Assembly: GCA_029778715.1 (NCBI GenBank)
Contig: JAKOPT010000045.1
Coordinates: 1-64,000, forward strand
DNA length: 64,000 nucleotides
DNA from: Actinomycetes bacterium
Lineage (GTDB): Bacteria; Actinomycetota; Actinomycetes; Actinomycetales; Dermatophilaceae
Reading direction: 5' to 3'
Shown: piece after piece, positions 50,638-59,420 of the stretch
Layout of the letters: each line of letters starts with the position of its first letter
Numbering within the stretch: the first letter of the stretch is position 1
Translations under genes and position numbers: made by a program
Notes under the pieces: generated by a model
Databases searched by the model: none
Told to the model about the DNA's origin: nothing
What the model saw: the letters and a program-made list of their open reading frames with translations, nothing else

Positions 50638-53600
50638 CTAGCCGCGCCGGCGACGTCCCCGGCTGGTGGGAATCGGGTCGAGCCCCAGCACGTCGATGCC
50701 CAAATCATCGAACGGGATGACAGGAATCGTGCTTGATGCCACAAGCGGCGTTACCAGCGGCTCGCTGGTCACGATAACGCCGACCACGGAGCTCTCGCTG
50801 GGGCCTGCCTCCGCTCCAATGTGGGCTAGCACGGCAGCGAGGTTGCCCCTGAGCCAGTCGACCCGTCGAGCATGCTTGTCCGCCGTTGAGCGCTCGACCT
50901 TCTTGCCCTGCTTGCCCCGGAAGAGCTTGACGATCTCGTGCGACATCTCCGCCGGAGTCCGGGCGACTTCAAGGTCTTTGGCTTCAACTGCAAGCACGGT
51001 GCGGGTGTTGGGATGCCATGCAAGGACGTCAATGTCACCGAGGTCGAGGCCATCGGCATCAGCGATTCGCGACCCGGCCACCTTGCTGACCGACAGTTCA
51101 GTGGTGAAGCCGAGGCTCTGCAATCGCTCGGCAACATCGGTCGCGTAGCCCTCGTTGATTCGACCTCGCGCCTGAGAGATGTACGCCTTCATGGATTGAG
51201 TCCTCGCACTGGCCTGCAACCGGCCCGACGTCAGACTGGACAGCCAGTATGGGCCGGTGCCGAAGACGCTGCGGAACCCGAACACCAACTCGTCGCCCTG
51301 CAGTACCAGTGGCCTCCGCACGTACGACCTGTTGCGGTTGAAGCGCCACGGGAACGCGTCCGGCCCAATGCTCATGAACTCGTCTCGCGGGGTGAGCGTG
51401 ATGGCGTTGAACACCGTGTCGACGACCTCCGGGTCGAGGTTGCGAGCACCTGCCACCTGAGCGATTGCCTCGGCGCGCGCCAGCCTTGTGACCTGGTCGG
51501 CCGTTCCGATGTCGAGCAGACCGCCGCACACCTCTCGGAGGTCGGCCAAGGTGAAGCCGTATTCGCTGCGCATGGCGTCTGCGCTTTCGTTCACGACGTC
51601 CGGTGTCGACATAGAACTGGTGTCATCTGCGGGGGGCTCGAGTGCGGTGCGGATCGCTCTTGCGCCAGCGGCTTCCGCATACGCCTTGACAGCCAGGTCG
51701 ACGGGCTTGTCGCGGCTTATCCCCAGGCGTCCCGACTTGAGGATAGACACCTCGAAGTCGGCTAGCTCGTAGTGCAGGAAGTCGGACGCTGTCCCCCAGT
51801 CGATGATCTCCTGCGCAAGCCCGAGCATCTGGTAGTAGCCACGTGTCGTCGGAAGCCGGTCACCCTGCGGGGGCCGAGCGGCGACGTACTCGATCAGGAA
51901 TCTGTTCGCACGGTGGGCGGTCGCGCTCTCGCTGCGGTGCTCGACCAGCTCCTTGGTCGTCTCTGCATCGGCACCGAAGCACGCGAGACGTGATCGCAGC
52001 ATCCGCGTGTTGTACTCCACGAAGTAGACGAGGGCCTCGTTCTGGGCAACGAGATACTCGAGCAGTGACCGCTGGTCGTACTTCGCGATCTCTGCCTCCA
52101 TCTGCTCGAACAGGTGGCTCACGGCCTTGTTCAGGACCTCGCGCCGGTCAGCGCCCGTCAGCGGCCCTACCGGGACAGCTCCACCCCCGGGGTCGCGCAG
52201 CCATTGGCCGAGATCGTCAAGTATTTGAGCAGTGACCTGCCCGTGCCCCGTAAGCGGCGACGGCAGCCGCTCGGCCCGCATGTCGGGGGCGTTGTTCTCG
52301 TTGAACGCGTTGAGGATCCGTTTCGAGCCGAGCGGCGCGACCACGTCGACCAGCGCCTCAACGTCGTCTGTATCGACGGCGAACAGCTCGATCAGGAGTC
52401 TGGCAACGAGGTGACGCTCAGCCACGTTCGATTCTGCTTGCAGGTCGGCGACGAAGAGGTCCGTGAACCGGAGCGCGATGGTTCCCTGTCCGGCCGAGGC
52501 TTCGATGGGGCGCACCGACGTCGGGCCATCGCCAAGGCGATTCCATGTCGATGCGGGGCCTGGCGAAAGGACCAAGTGGCTCCTCGGTGCCCGGGGTGTG
52601 AGCCCGCCGAGGACGATGCACTCACGGATCCAGAACGCGACACTTTCCAGTAGGAGAGCGGCCGCATCTGCCGATGGCTCCTCGCCCAAGTCCGGGCTCA
52701 CGAAGACCTGGGTAGTCCCAACCTCGACGACGTAGCCGATGAACGAAGTGTTCGAGTCGAGGATGAAGATTTCGGGAGTGTCTCGCTTGAATCGACGCCG
52801 CGCTTGAACCATCGGGCGACCTTCGACGGGGGCCGCTACCCCGTGCCGGTCCGTCTCTTCGAAGAACTTCTCGCGCTCAAAGAAGCCGTCTCCAGCCTGG
52901 AACACAGTGAGGGTGGGTATGCCGTCATCGGAGACGTAGAACGACTTCTTTCTGAGTTCGTACGCCCAGTATTCGTCGAGGATGTTGGCGGACATCGATT
53001 CGCCCGGTCGACGGTCCTGGGCTTCGGCGAAAAGCAACAGCCCGAGGGCCCCGTCTGGTTCGCGGTGGAATATGACCTCAAGGTCGTCGGACCGCGCCAT
53101 CAACACAGGGTCGGCGCCGTCGACGTTCGGGACACCCCAGAAAGCCGAGCGGCCTGGGCTGTCTGTGATGACCAGATGGAGCAGCCACTCCGATGTCGAG
53201 TACGAGGTACGAACGTCGGGTCGAATGAGGTCCCCGATCTGACCGAGCACCGCACTTGTGTTGTGCATCCCCCATTGGTGTTCCGGCGACCAGTCAGTGA
53301 GATTGTCCGTCGCGACGATGACATGTACGTCCGTCGCCGAATCCACGGAGAACAGGTACCTACTCATCGCCCCGCCCTCTGACAGCACCTTTCGATGGGC
53401 ACCGCGTGGAAGTAGCCGCTCTACCCTGCGAAGGGCGGCGGCGCTGTACCGCCTGCAGAGCTCTTCGAGTTCGTTCTCCTGGTAGGCGAAGCGAAGCAGG
53501 TGGTGGCGAACCGTCAGCAGTAGGTCGAGAGGAACGACCAGTTGGTAGCCGTCCGACAGCCTGAGGAACGGAGTCACGATAAGACGGTCCTCCGTCATGT

Positions 53601-54270
53601 CGTCGTCGCACGGGTCGGTCAGCTCGCCGGGATCGAGCGCGAACGTATCAACGACCATCCGTAGCCAAGAGCCGTGTGCTTCGAGATCAGCGAAGCTGAG
53701 GAACGCGCATTGCGCCAAGTCGTCGAGTCGAGCCGCACTTGGTACGTCCATCGGCGCTCCTGGACCCCTCCCAGGCCGTGCGCCTCTGACAAGACCGGCA
53801 CGTGTCAGGACAAGGTTGCTGACGGTGAGGAGCCCCTGGATGAGTTGCCGCGCTGGACCGCGGACGCCCTTCGACATTCCGTCCTCACGGAACACGGCGT
53901 CCGCAAGATTCTCGACGTCACCCACCGTGTGCTCACCGGAGCCTGGCGAAACCAGGTACTCGCCGCCATAGAAGCTGATGCTCTGGACCATGATCTCGGA
54001 GTACGGGTCCTCCTGTCGCAGGATTCGGCGGCCCCCGATGTCGTCACGCTTGAGCAGGGCCCTGACAGCGCTGGCACTGAGCGGCTTCTCCGAGTCGTCT
54101 GGCACTGCCATCCCGAGCGCGGCGAGCCGGTGCAACCTCACCAATCGCGAGGCGTTGCTCGGGAGCAGCATGAGCCCCGACGCGGCTCTCGCAATCGCGG
54201 GTCCGCCGGCGTGCCGAGGAGCGTCGACGACCACGGTTCCAACCACGGGGCCAATGCTGTCATCAGACAC
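50638..54270 (-). CDS. 1210-residue putative defence nuclease (C-terminal PD-(D/E)XK)
   Basis: 1210 residues. The C-terminal ~170 residues form a PD-(D/E)XK nuclease: EGYATDVAERLQSLGF, GDIDVLAWHPNTRTVLAVEAKD (Asp1079/Asp1081, Glu1096, Lys1098), then VKLFRGKQGKKVERSTADKH. The ~1000-residue N-terminal part is not recognised. It is mixed alpha/beta up to ~650, then helical (AEIAKYDQRSLLEYLVAQNE, then VYFVEYNTRMLRSRLACFG). No membrane segments and no Walker motif. It is the only intact gene between direct repeats ending in a tRNA-Leu tail. A single large nuclease on a small element would suit a stand-alone anti-phage gene; this is inference. The GTG start at 54270 gives VSDDSIGPV. Confidence 0.72.
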   Translation of the reverse strand: MSDDSIGPVVGTVVVDAPRHAGGPAIARAASGLMLLPSNASRLVRLHRLAALGMAVPDDSEKPLSASAVRALLKRDDIGGRRILRQEDPYSEIMVQSISFYGGEYLVSPGSGEHTVGDVENLADAVFREDGMSKGVRGPARQLIQGLLTVSNLVLTRAGLVRGARPGRGPGAPMDVPSAARLDDLAQCAFLSFADLEAHGSWLRMVVDTFALDPGELTDPCDDDMTEDRLIVTPFLRLSDGYQLVVPLDLLLTVRHHLLRFAYQENELEELCRRYSAAALRRVERLLPRGAHRKVLSEGGAMSRYLFSVDSATDVHVIVATDNLTDWSPEHQWGMHNTSAVLGQIGDLIRPDVRTSYSTSEWLLHLVITDSPGRSAFWGVPNVDGADPVLMARSDDLEVIFHREPDGALGLLLFAEAQDRRPGESMSANILDEYWAYELRKKSFYVSDDGIPTLTVFQAGDGFFEREKFFEETDRHGVAAPVEGRPMVQARRRFKRDTPEIFILDSNTSFIGYVVEVGTTQVFVSPDLGEEPSADAAALLLESVAFWIRECIVLGGLTPRAPRSHLVLSPGPASTWNRLGDGPTSVRPIEASAGQGTIALRFTDLFVADLQAESNVAERHLVARLLIELFAVDTDDVEALVDVVAPLGSKRILNAFNENNAPDMRAERLPSPLTGHGQVTAQILDDLGQWLRDPGGGAVPVGPLTGADRREVLNKAVSHLFEQMEAEIAKYDQRSLLEYLVAQNEALVYFVEYNTRMLRSRLACFGADAETTKELVEHRSESATAHRANRFLIEYVAARPPQGDRLPTTRGYYQMLGLAQEIIDWGTASDFLHYELADFEVSILKSGRLGISRDKPVDLAVKAYAEAAGARAIRTALEPPADDTSSMSTPDVVNESADAMRSEYGFTLADLREVCGGLLDIGTADQVTRLARAEAIAQVAGARNLDPEVVDTVFNAITLTPRDEFMSIGPDAFPWRFNRNRSYVRRPLVLQGDELVFGFRSVFGTGPYWLSSLTSGRLQASARTQSMKAYISQARGRINEGYATDVAERLQSLGFTTELSVSKVAGSRIADADGLDLGDIDVLAWHPNTRTVLAVEAKDLEVARTPAEMSHEIVKLFRGKQGKKVERSTADKHARRVDWLRGNLAAVLAHIGAEAGPSESSVVGVIVTSEPLVTPLVASSTIPVIPFDDLGIDVLGLDPIPTSRGRRRRG

Positions 54271-54464
54271 CGACAGATAACGGCGTCGGAGCGTCAGCGC
54301 GGGCGACTACATCTAGCGCGCCGACGCGGGATGCGGCCGACCGGCCTCGACTGCAGCCCTGGATAAGTCGGCGCAGAGTGGCAGGGGGAAGGTGAGTGCC
54401 CGCTGCATACCGCCGTCTTTCGCCCTCCGTGACAAGGTCGACATCGGTACGCGATCGTTTGTGT

Positions 54465-55430
54465 CTAGGCGCGGCGGCGGGGCCTGCGGATTCGCTGCCA
54501 CCACCGAGTCTGTTCCAGGGTGGATTCCGTGGATGTCGGCTCGGCGGGTGGCAGTGGTGGTCGTGCCCTCAGCATGTTGACCAAGTCGGGCAGCCCGGCG
54601 GCCAGCGCGATCCCGAGCTTCTGCTCGCGACCAATGGTGGCGTCAGGCAGCAGTCCCGCGACGCGTTCGCGCTGAACGACGGTCGGCTCGAAATACATCG
54701 GGGCCGATGCTTGACGGCCCAGGACCGCCAGACTTGGTTCGGCGTCGTGGAGGAGTTCCAAGTCGGCGATCAGCGACTCCCACCCACCCCGTCCCCGATG
54801 CAGCCACCAGGCCCGCCGGCGGATCCCCGGGTCCGCGTCGCTCTTGAAGTCTGCGATCTGATCGAGGACCCACAGGTTCGGGTGAGCGGCCAGCACCGTG
54901 CCGGCCAGCCGGGCGATCCTGGAGTGGGGCGACCTGACCAGGGCGAGCAGGTCGGGAACGTCCGCGTGGGACGCGTGGCCGACCAGCAGTCGCAGCCCCA
55001 CCTTCTGAAGGGCCGGCTCGGTAGCGTGCACCAGATCAAGGACCTCTGCTCGATCGATGGCCGAACCGGACTCGGCGAGCCCGAGATAGGCCAGGGCCTG
55101 CCTGGTCGGGGTCGGGGCCGAGTGGATGAGGTCTGCATGCGTCGGATCTTGGTCGAGTTCCTGCCATCGTCGGCGGGCCCAGAGCCGAACCAGGACCGAG
55201 GAGTCGACCAGCAGCGGCGCCACGTCCCCAGCCTCGAGGTCGGAGGCGTGCAGTCTCACCAACCCGAGCACTCGGCTCTCGGCCGTTCGAGCACGCAGCA
55301 GCAACGCCCTGATCGTCGGCGGGTCGGCCTGGTCGGCGATCACGTGGGTGAGCACTGATCGCACCACCTGGTCCCGCTCCCGCGGCAGCAGATCTGCTGC
55401 CGCGACCGAGTCGAGCATCCCCAACTCAAC
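54465..55430 (-). pseudogene. HEAT-repeat-like protein gene, 5'-truncated
   Basis: About 320 codons of helical repeats (TRQALAYLGLAESGSAIDRAE, LQKVGLRLLVGHASHADVPD, RIARLAGTVLAAHPNLWVLD, DPGIRRRAWWLHRGRGG), as in HEAT/ARM scaffolds. Readable sequence begins near RRSVELGMLDSVAAADLL at ~55435. Upstream the frame passes into the transposase-remnant repeat and loses sense, so the original N terminus was cut off at the element boundary. A Met near 55418 could still start a short product. Partner and function unknown. Confidence 0.55.
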
Positions 55431-55569
55431 GCTCCGACGGAACGCGAAACGGCGAAGGGACAGAGCCCCGCTTCGCCCCCACGGCAAGCACGACACGCAG
55501 CGAGGCACACAGCGCTTCCGCGGACCGGCCGTCGATGGGCACCCATTCCGGGTTCGGTGCCCCAACACG

Positions 55570-56018
55570 TCCGCCTCGATGCGGATGCCGCATACCATCC
55601 CGACGACCTCCTGCCTCAAGGGCGAGCCGTGCAGCTGCGGCAAGACCGTCACCGTCAAGGACACCGACCACGAACGCGACCGGCAGCCGCTGCCTTGGCA
55701 GGGCACTCCTTAGGCCAAGTCCTTCAACCGCCGCACCCTCGTCGAAGGACTCTTCGGCTCTGCCCGCTACCAATCCCTGAGCATCAATCGCGGCTTCATC
55801 CGGATGACCGGCCTCACCGCGACGGCCGCCTTGCTCGCCTTCGCCTTCGTAGGCCACAACCTCGTCCGGCTCCACGCCTGGCACACCGTCCGCGGCCGGC
55901 CCGAACCCTGGCAGGTCCACCTCCCCCGGAGGGGGCACCCCCAGGCGAGCCGGTCGACGACCGGCCCCTTGACAAGGCCACACGGACCAGAGGCCGACGC
56001 AAACGAAGCGGCGACTGA
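55570..56018 (+). pseudogene. Transposase C-terminal remnant, copy 2
   Basis: Reads PHTIPTTSCLKGEPCSCGKT, TVKDTDHERDRQPLPWQGTP, a TAG stop, then KSFNRRTLVEGLFGSARYQS and NRGFIRMTGL with HNLVRLHAWHTVRGRPEPWQ. Homologous to copy 1 at 49655-50092, in the same orientation and at a comparable distance from the following direct repeat. Confidence 0.6.
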
Positions 56019-56141
56019 CCAGTCCAACCCGCGCCGCTCACTAGCAGGGAGCCCGCGCAAGCCTGCCCGGAAACGGTCACGAGACAGGGAAACTGGCCCC
56101 GCGGCATACGGAATCGGCGGCAGGACGGCCGTCGGCGACCC

Positions 56142-56271
56142 GCACGACCCCCACAACGACGAAACTCCCGGCCGGATCATCTCCCCCAGAGGGGGGACCC
56201 CCACGGCCGGGAGTCTCGGGAATCCGAAACGAGTAGTTCAGGGAACTACCCGCGTTGTGCGCAAGGGGGGA
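56142..56271 (+). repeat. Right direct repeat, overlapping the tRNA-Leu 3' end
   Basis: Partner of 50226-50355, about 5.9 kb away. Its last 18 bp (56254-56271) include the 3' end of tRNA-Leu. Confidence 0.7.
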
Positions 56272-56340
56272 TTTGAACCCCCACGCCCGTAAGGACACTG
56301 CCACCTGAAGACAGCGCGTCTGCCGTTCCGCCACTTGCGC
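56258..56340 (-). tRNA. tRNA-Leu, anticodon CAG
   Basis: An 83-nt class II tRNA without encoded CCA. Acceptor arms GCGCAAG/CTTGCGC pair perfectly. The anticodon stem CTGTC/GGCAG holds the loop TTCAGGT (anticodon CAG, reads CUG). A long variable arm (TGTCC...GGGCG) and the T arm with GGTTCAAATCC follow. Its 3' end is the apparent integration target of the element to the left. A tRNA-Leu beside fhaA is also known from mycobacteria. Confidence 0.93.
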
Positions 56341-56614
56341 GTGGTCTCCGGTCACCGACTAGCACGGCACCGAAGCGGTCTCAGTCTGCCGCACACCCGC
56401 GCACTTCTCCAAGCCGGCCGCACGCGACGGCCGCCGGATGGCCTCCCGATCAAGCCCGGGTGGCGGCTCAAGCGCCAGTTGTGGACCATAGCGCCTGCAA
56501 GAACTGACGAAACTGCTCAGTAGCGGCGCTGGGATGGGTGTGCGCCGGGCGGCGGCTCTTGGACGGGAGCGCGCGGGACAGGGGCACGCCGGCAGCAACC
56601 GCACCCGAGCGCGG

Positions 56615-57634
56615 CTAGCGACGCCGCCGGTTGCCGCGGGTCTTCAGGCGCACCTTCGGCATCTCGGGCGCGGGGATCCACCAGGACCCGTCGTGCTCAC
56701 GCGGCGTATATCCGTGCACGTACCCAAATCGCGGCTGATGCCAGTTCCACGCCTGGTGCGCGGCCACGATCTCCTCGTGCGTGCGCCCGATGAAGTTCCA
56801 CCACATCACCACCTCCTCCTCGAACGGCGGCCCGCCCAGCACCACCACCCGCGCCCCCTCGTCTCCCGCGGTCAGCGGCAATCCCGTATGCCGCCCGCTC
56901 GCCTCGGCCTCGCCACTCTCGTCCCGCTCCGCGCTCGCCTCGGCCTCGCCGCTCCCGTCCCGCTCCTCGCTCGCGTCCGCATCCACCACCCCCAACTGAC
57001 CCACGGACAGGGCGCATCCGGCATACGTCACCGAACCCCGATCGACCAGCACCGCCACCTCAAACCCGGGCGGCACGTCCAACTCGACCGACGCCCCCGC
57101 ATCCAGGCACACCTCGGCGCCCAGCAACGGCGTCGACGTCGTCACCGGCGACGCCGACCCGAACAACTCGCCCAAGAACACCGAAGCCCGCACCCCCTCA
57201 CCGGGGCACACCACCGGCGGCGCATAGTGCTCGAACCGCGGCGCATCATGCCGGGTCGCCTCCGGCTCGACCACCCACAACTGGAGCCCGTGCAGCACCG
57301 ACGTCGCCCCCGTCGACACCTCCGAGTGCGCGATCCCGGCCCCCGCGGTCATGAGGTTGACCTCGCCGGGGCGCACCACGGCATACGTGCCGAGCGAATC
57401 GCGGTGCTCCACCTCCCCCTCGAACAGCCACGACACGGTCGCCAACCCACAGTGCGGGTGCGGGGCGATGTCCAGGCCACCGGTGGCGGCAACGTCGTCG
57501 GGCCCGTAGTGGTCAACGAAGCACCAGGCCCCCACGACACTGCGCTCCCGGGCCGGCAACGTACGCCGCACCCCCATCGATCGCGGCCCGCCGAGGGGCA
57601 CGTCGCGCGGCGTCAGCACCTGTACGTCCACCAT
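56615..57634 (-). CDS. Pirin-family protein
   Basis: 339 residues. The N-terminal cupin carries pirin metal ligands: APHPHCGLATVSWLFEGEVEHRDSLG with His residues and a Glu, then TAGAGIAHSEVS. Pirins are iron-binding, some with quercetin dioxygenase or redox-regulator activity. The second cupin (~190-300) is interrupted by an acidic insert with repeated SGEAEAS units that most family members lack. The ATG at 57634 is set by a -10 box 7 nt upstream, in a leaderless layout. Confidence 0.88.
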   Translation of the reverse strand: MVDVQVLTPRDVPLGGPRSMGVRRTLPARERSVVGAWCFVDHYGPDDVAATGGLDIAPHPHCGLATVSWLFEGEVEHRDSLGTYAVVRPGEVNLMTAGAGIAHSEVSTGATSVLHGLQLWVVEPEATRHDAPRFEHYAPPVVCPGEGVRASVFLGELFGSASPVTTSTPLLGAEVCLDAGASVELDVPPGFEVAVLVDRGSVTYAGCALSVGQLGVVDADASEERDGSGEAEASAERDESGEAEASGRHTGLPLTAGDEGARVVVLGGPPFEEEVVMWWNFIGRTHEEIVAAHQAWNWHQPRFGYVHGYTPREHDGSWWIPAPEMPKVRLKTRGNRRRR

Positions 57635-57641
57635 GGCTCCC

Positions 57642-57647
57642 ACCGTA
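57642..57647 (-). promoter_or_regulatory. -10 box of a leaderless promoter for the pirin gene
   Basis: On the minus strand TACGGT, within ACGGCATACGGT, ends 7 nt before the ATG. Overlaps a CGGCATAC motif. Confidence 0.5.
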
Positions 57648-57797
57648 TGCCGTCCGCTCCCCTCCGCTGCCCCGGCCCACCTCCCTCAAAGTGGGCCGGG
57701 GCAGGGTGCGTATCGGCGTTGCCGGAGCCCGGACCAACGTCCACGAAGTACGCTGATGAGTACCCCTGGCCACGCAACGACAAGGAGGCGATGCCGC

Positions 57798-58859
57798 ATG
57801 GGGCTCTTCGACCGAGTCGAGGGCAAGTTGGAGCGGGCCTACAACGGTCTGTTCGCGCGCGCCTTCCGCGCCGAGGTGCAGCCGGTGGAGATCGCGAGCG
57901 CGATCCGTCGGGCAATGGACGACCGCGCCAGCCACGGCGGCCGCGGCCGTTCGCTCGTGCCCAACATCTTCACCATCGAACTCTCCGAGACCGACCACGA
58001 CCGGCTCACCCACCTCGATGACGACGTGGCCGACCAACTCGTGGTCGCCGCCGAGGAGCACGTCGCCTCCCAGCACTACACCCCCGGCGGCCCGATCCGC
58101 ATCAACCTCACCTCCGGGCGCGACCTCGAGACCGGTGTCTTCCGGGTCCGCCCGATGACGGCCAAGCGCGCCGACCCGCCCCGTCGACCCGCCCCGCCGC
58201 CCGTGGACGATTGGGATGCGTGGCCCGACGAGCCGGAGGCCGCCGACTACGGTGTCGCCGACGACGACCCGTATGCCGTGGACGACCCGTATGCCGCGGA
58301 CTCGCCGCCGGTTCGACCCGCCCGGGGTCGACACTCCGGTGGCGAGGCCGGCTCGGGCCAGGGAGCCGAGGGCAGCGCGGCAGCCGGAGCAGTTGCAGGG
58401 GCTGTCGGCGGTGCCGCGGCCGCAGGAGCGGGAGCCGCGGCGGCGGCGGGAGCGAGCGGGGCGGCATACCGGGCCCCGGCGGCGCGACCGGCGCCGATCC
58501 ACCGACCCAGCCCCGCACCGGTCCACGCACCGGTGGGCGGGGGACGACCCAAGGGGCGCGCGTCCGACCGGCCCTGGCTCGTCCTCGACGGGCACCGCTA
58601 CCTCCTCATCAGCGCCATCAACATCCTCGGGCGCGACGACGACGTCGACATCGTCCTCGACGACCCCGGTGTGTCACGACGGCACAGCGAAATTCGGGTG
58701 AGCATCGACGGGCCGCACTTCGTCGCCGTCATCCGCGACCTCGGATCGACCAACGGCACCTTCGTCAACGGCGAACGCGTCGACTCCGCCCACCTCTACG
58801 ACGGCGACCAGGTCACCGTGGGCCGCTCCTCGCTCACCTACCGCGCCAACCGACCCTGA
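57798..58859 (+). CDS. fhaA: FhaA: DUF3662 plus FHA domain protein
   Basis: 353 residues. Residues 1-120 are the DUF3662 domain (MGLFDRVEGKLERAYNGLFA, EVQPVEIASAIRRAMDD). An Ala/Gly/Pro-rich linker (~125-250) leads to the FHA domain (ILGRDDDVDIVLDDPGVSRRHSEI, DLGSTNGTFVNGERV) that reads phosphothreonine. In mycobacteria FhaA binds phosphorylated MviN/PknB and tunes peptidoglycan synthesis. AAGGAGG lies upstream at good spacing. It is the first gene of the envelope kinase cluster. Confidence 0.95.
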   Translation: MGLFDRVEGKLERAYNGLFARAFRAEVQPVEIASAIRRAMDDRASHGGRGRSLVPNIFTIELSETDHDRLTHLDDDVADQLVVAAEEHVASQHYTPGGPIRINLTSGRDLETGVFRVRPMTAKRADPPRRPAPPPVDDWDAWPDEPEAADYGVADDDPYAVDDPYAADSPPVRPARGRHSGGEAGSGQGAEGSAAAGAVAGAVGGAAAAGAGAAAAAGASGAAYRAPAARPAPIHRPSPAPVHAPVGGGRPKGRASDRPWLVLDGHRYLLISAINILGRDDDVDIVLDDPGVSRRHSEIRVSIDGPHFVAVIRDLGSTNGTFVNGERVDSAHLYDGDQVTVGRSSLTYRANRP

Positions 58860-58871
58860 CGAGCCGCGCGC

Positions 58872-59420
58872 ATGAGTGAACTGACCCTGACGATCCTGCG
58901 GCTCGGCCTGCTCGTGGCCCTGTGGCTGTTCGTCTTCGCCATCGTCGGGGTGTTGCGCGGCGACCTGTACGGCCAACGCGTGACCCACCGGGTGGCCCGG
59001 GGGCGGCGCGCCGCCCGAGCGGCAGGCGCCGCCACGGGCGGGGCGGCAGCCGCCGTCGGCGGTCCGGCCTCGGCTCCCCCGGAACCGGCACCGGCCCGCA
59101 CCGGCTGGTTCGGGGGCCGAGGGGGCAGCACCGCCCGCAAACTCGTCGTCACCGACGGGCCCCTGACCGGCACCAGCCTGCCGTTGCGCGCCCAGGGCAC
59201 CCTCATCGGCCGCAGCCCCGAAAGCGCCCTTGTCCTCGACGACGACTACGCCTCGGGTCGGCACGCCCGCATCTACCAGGACAACGGCCGCTGGTACGTC
59301 GAAGACCTCGGCTCGACCAACGGCACGTTCGTCGACAACCAGCGTGTCACCGGCCCCCGCCCCCTCGACCTGGGCTCGTCGCTGCGCATCGGGCGCACCG
59401 TCGTCGAGTTGCAGAGGTGA
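58872..59420 (+). CDS. fhaB: FhaB (FipA): membrane-anchored FHA protein
   Basis: 182 residues. One N-terminal membrane segment (LRLGLLVALWLFVFAIVGVL) is followed by a basic, Ala-rich linker and a C-terminal FHA domain (GTLIGRSPESALVLDDDYASGRHARI, DLGSTNGTFVDNQRV). The mycobacterial protein links PknB signalling with the divisome. Its stop overlaps the pstP GTG. Confidence 0.93.
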   Translation: MSELTLTILRLGLLVALWLFVFAIVGVLRGDLYGQRVTHRVARGRRAARAAGAATGGAAAAVGGPASAPPEPAPARTGWFGGRGGSTARKLVVTDGPLTGTSLPLRAQGTLIGRSPESALVLDDDYASGRHARIYQDNGRWYVEDLGSTNGTFVDNQRVTGPRPLDLGSSLRIGRTVVELQR

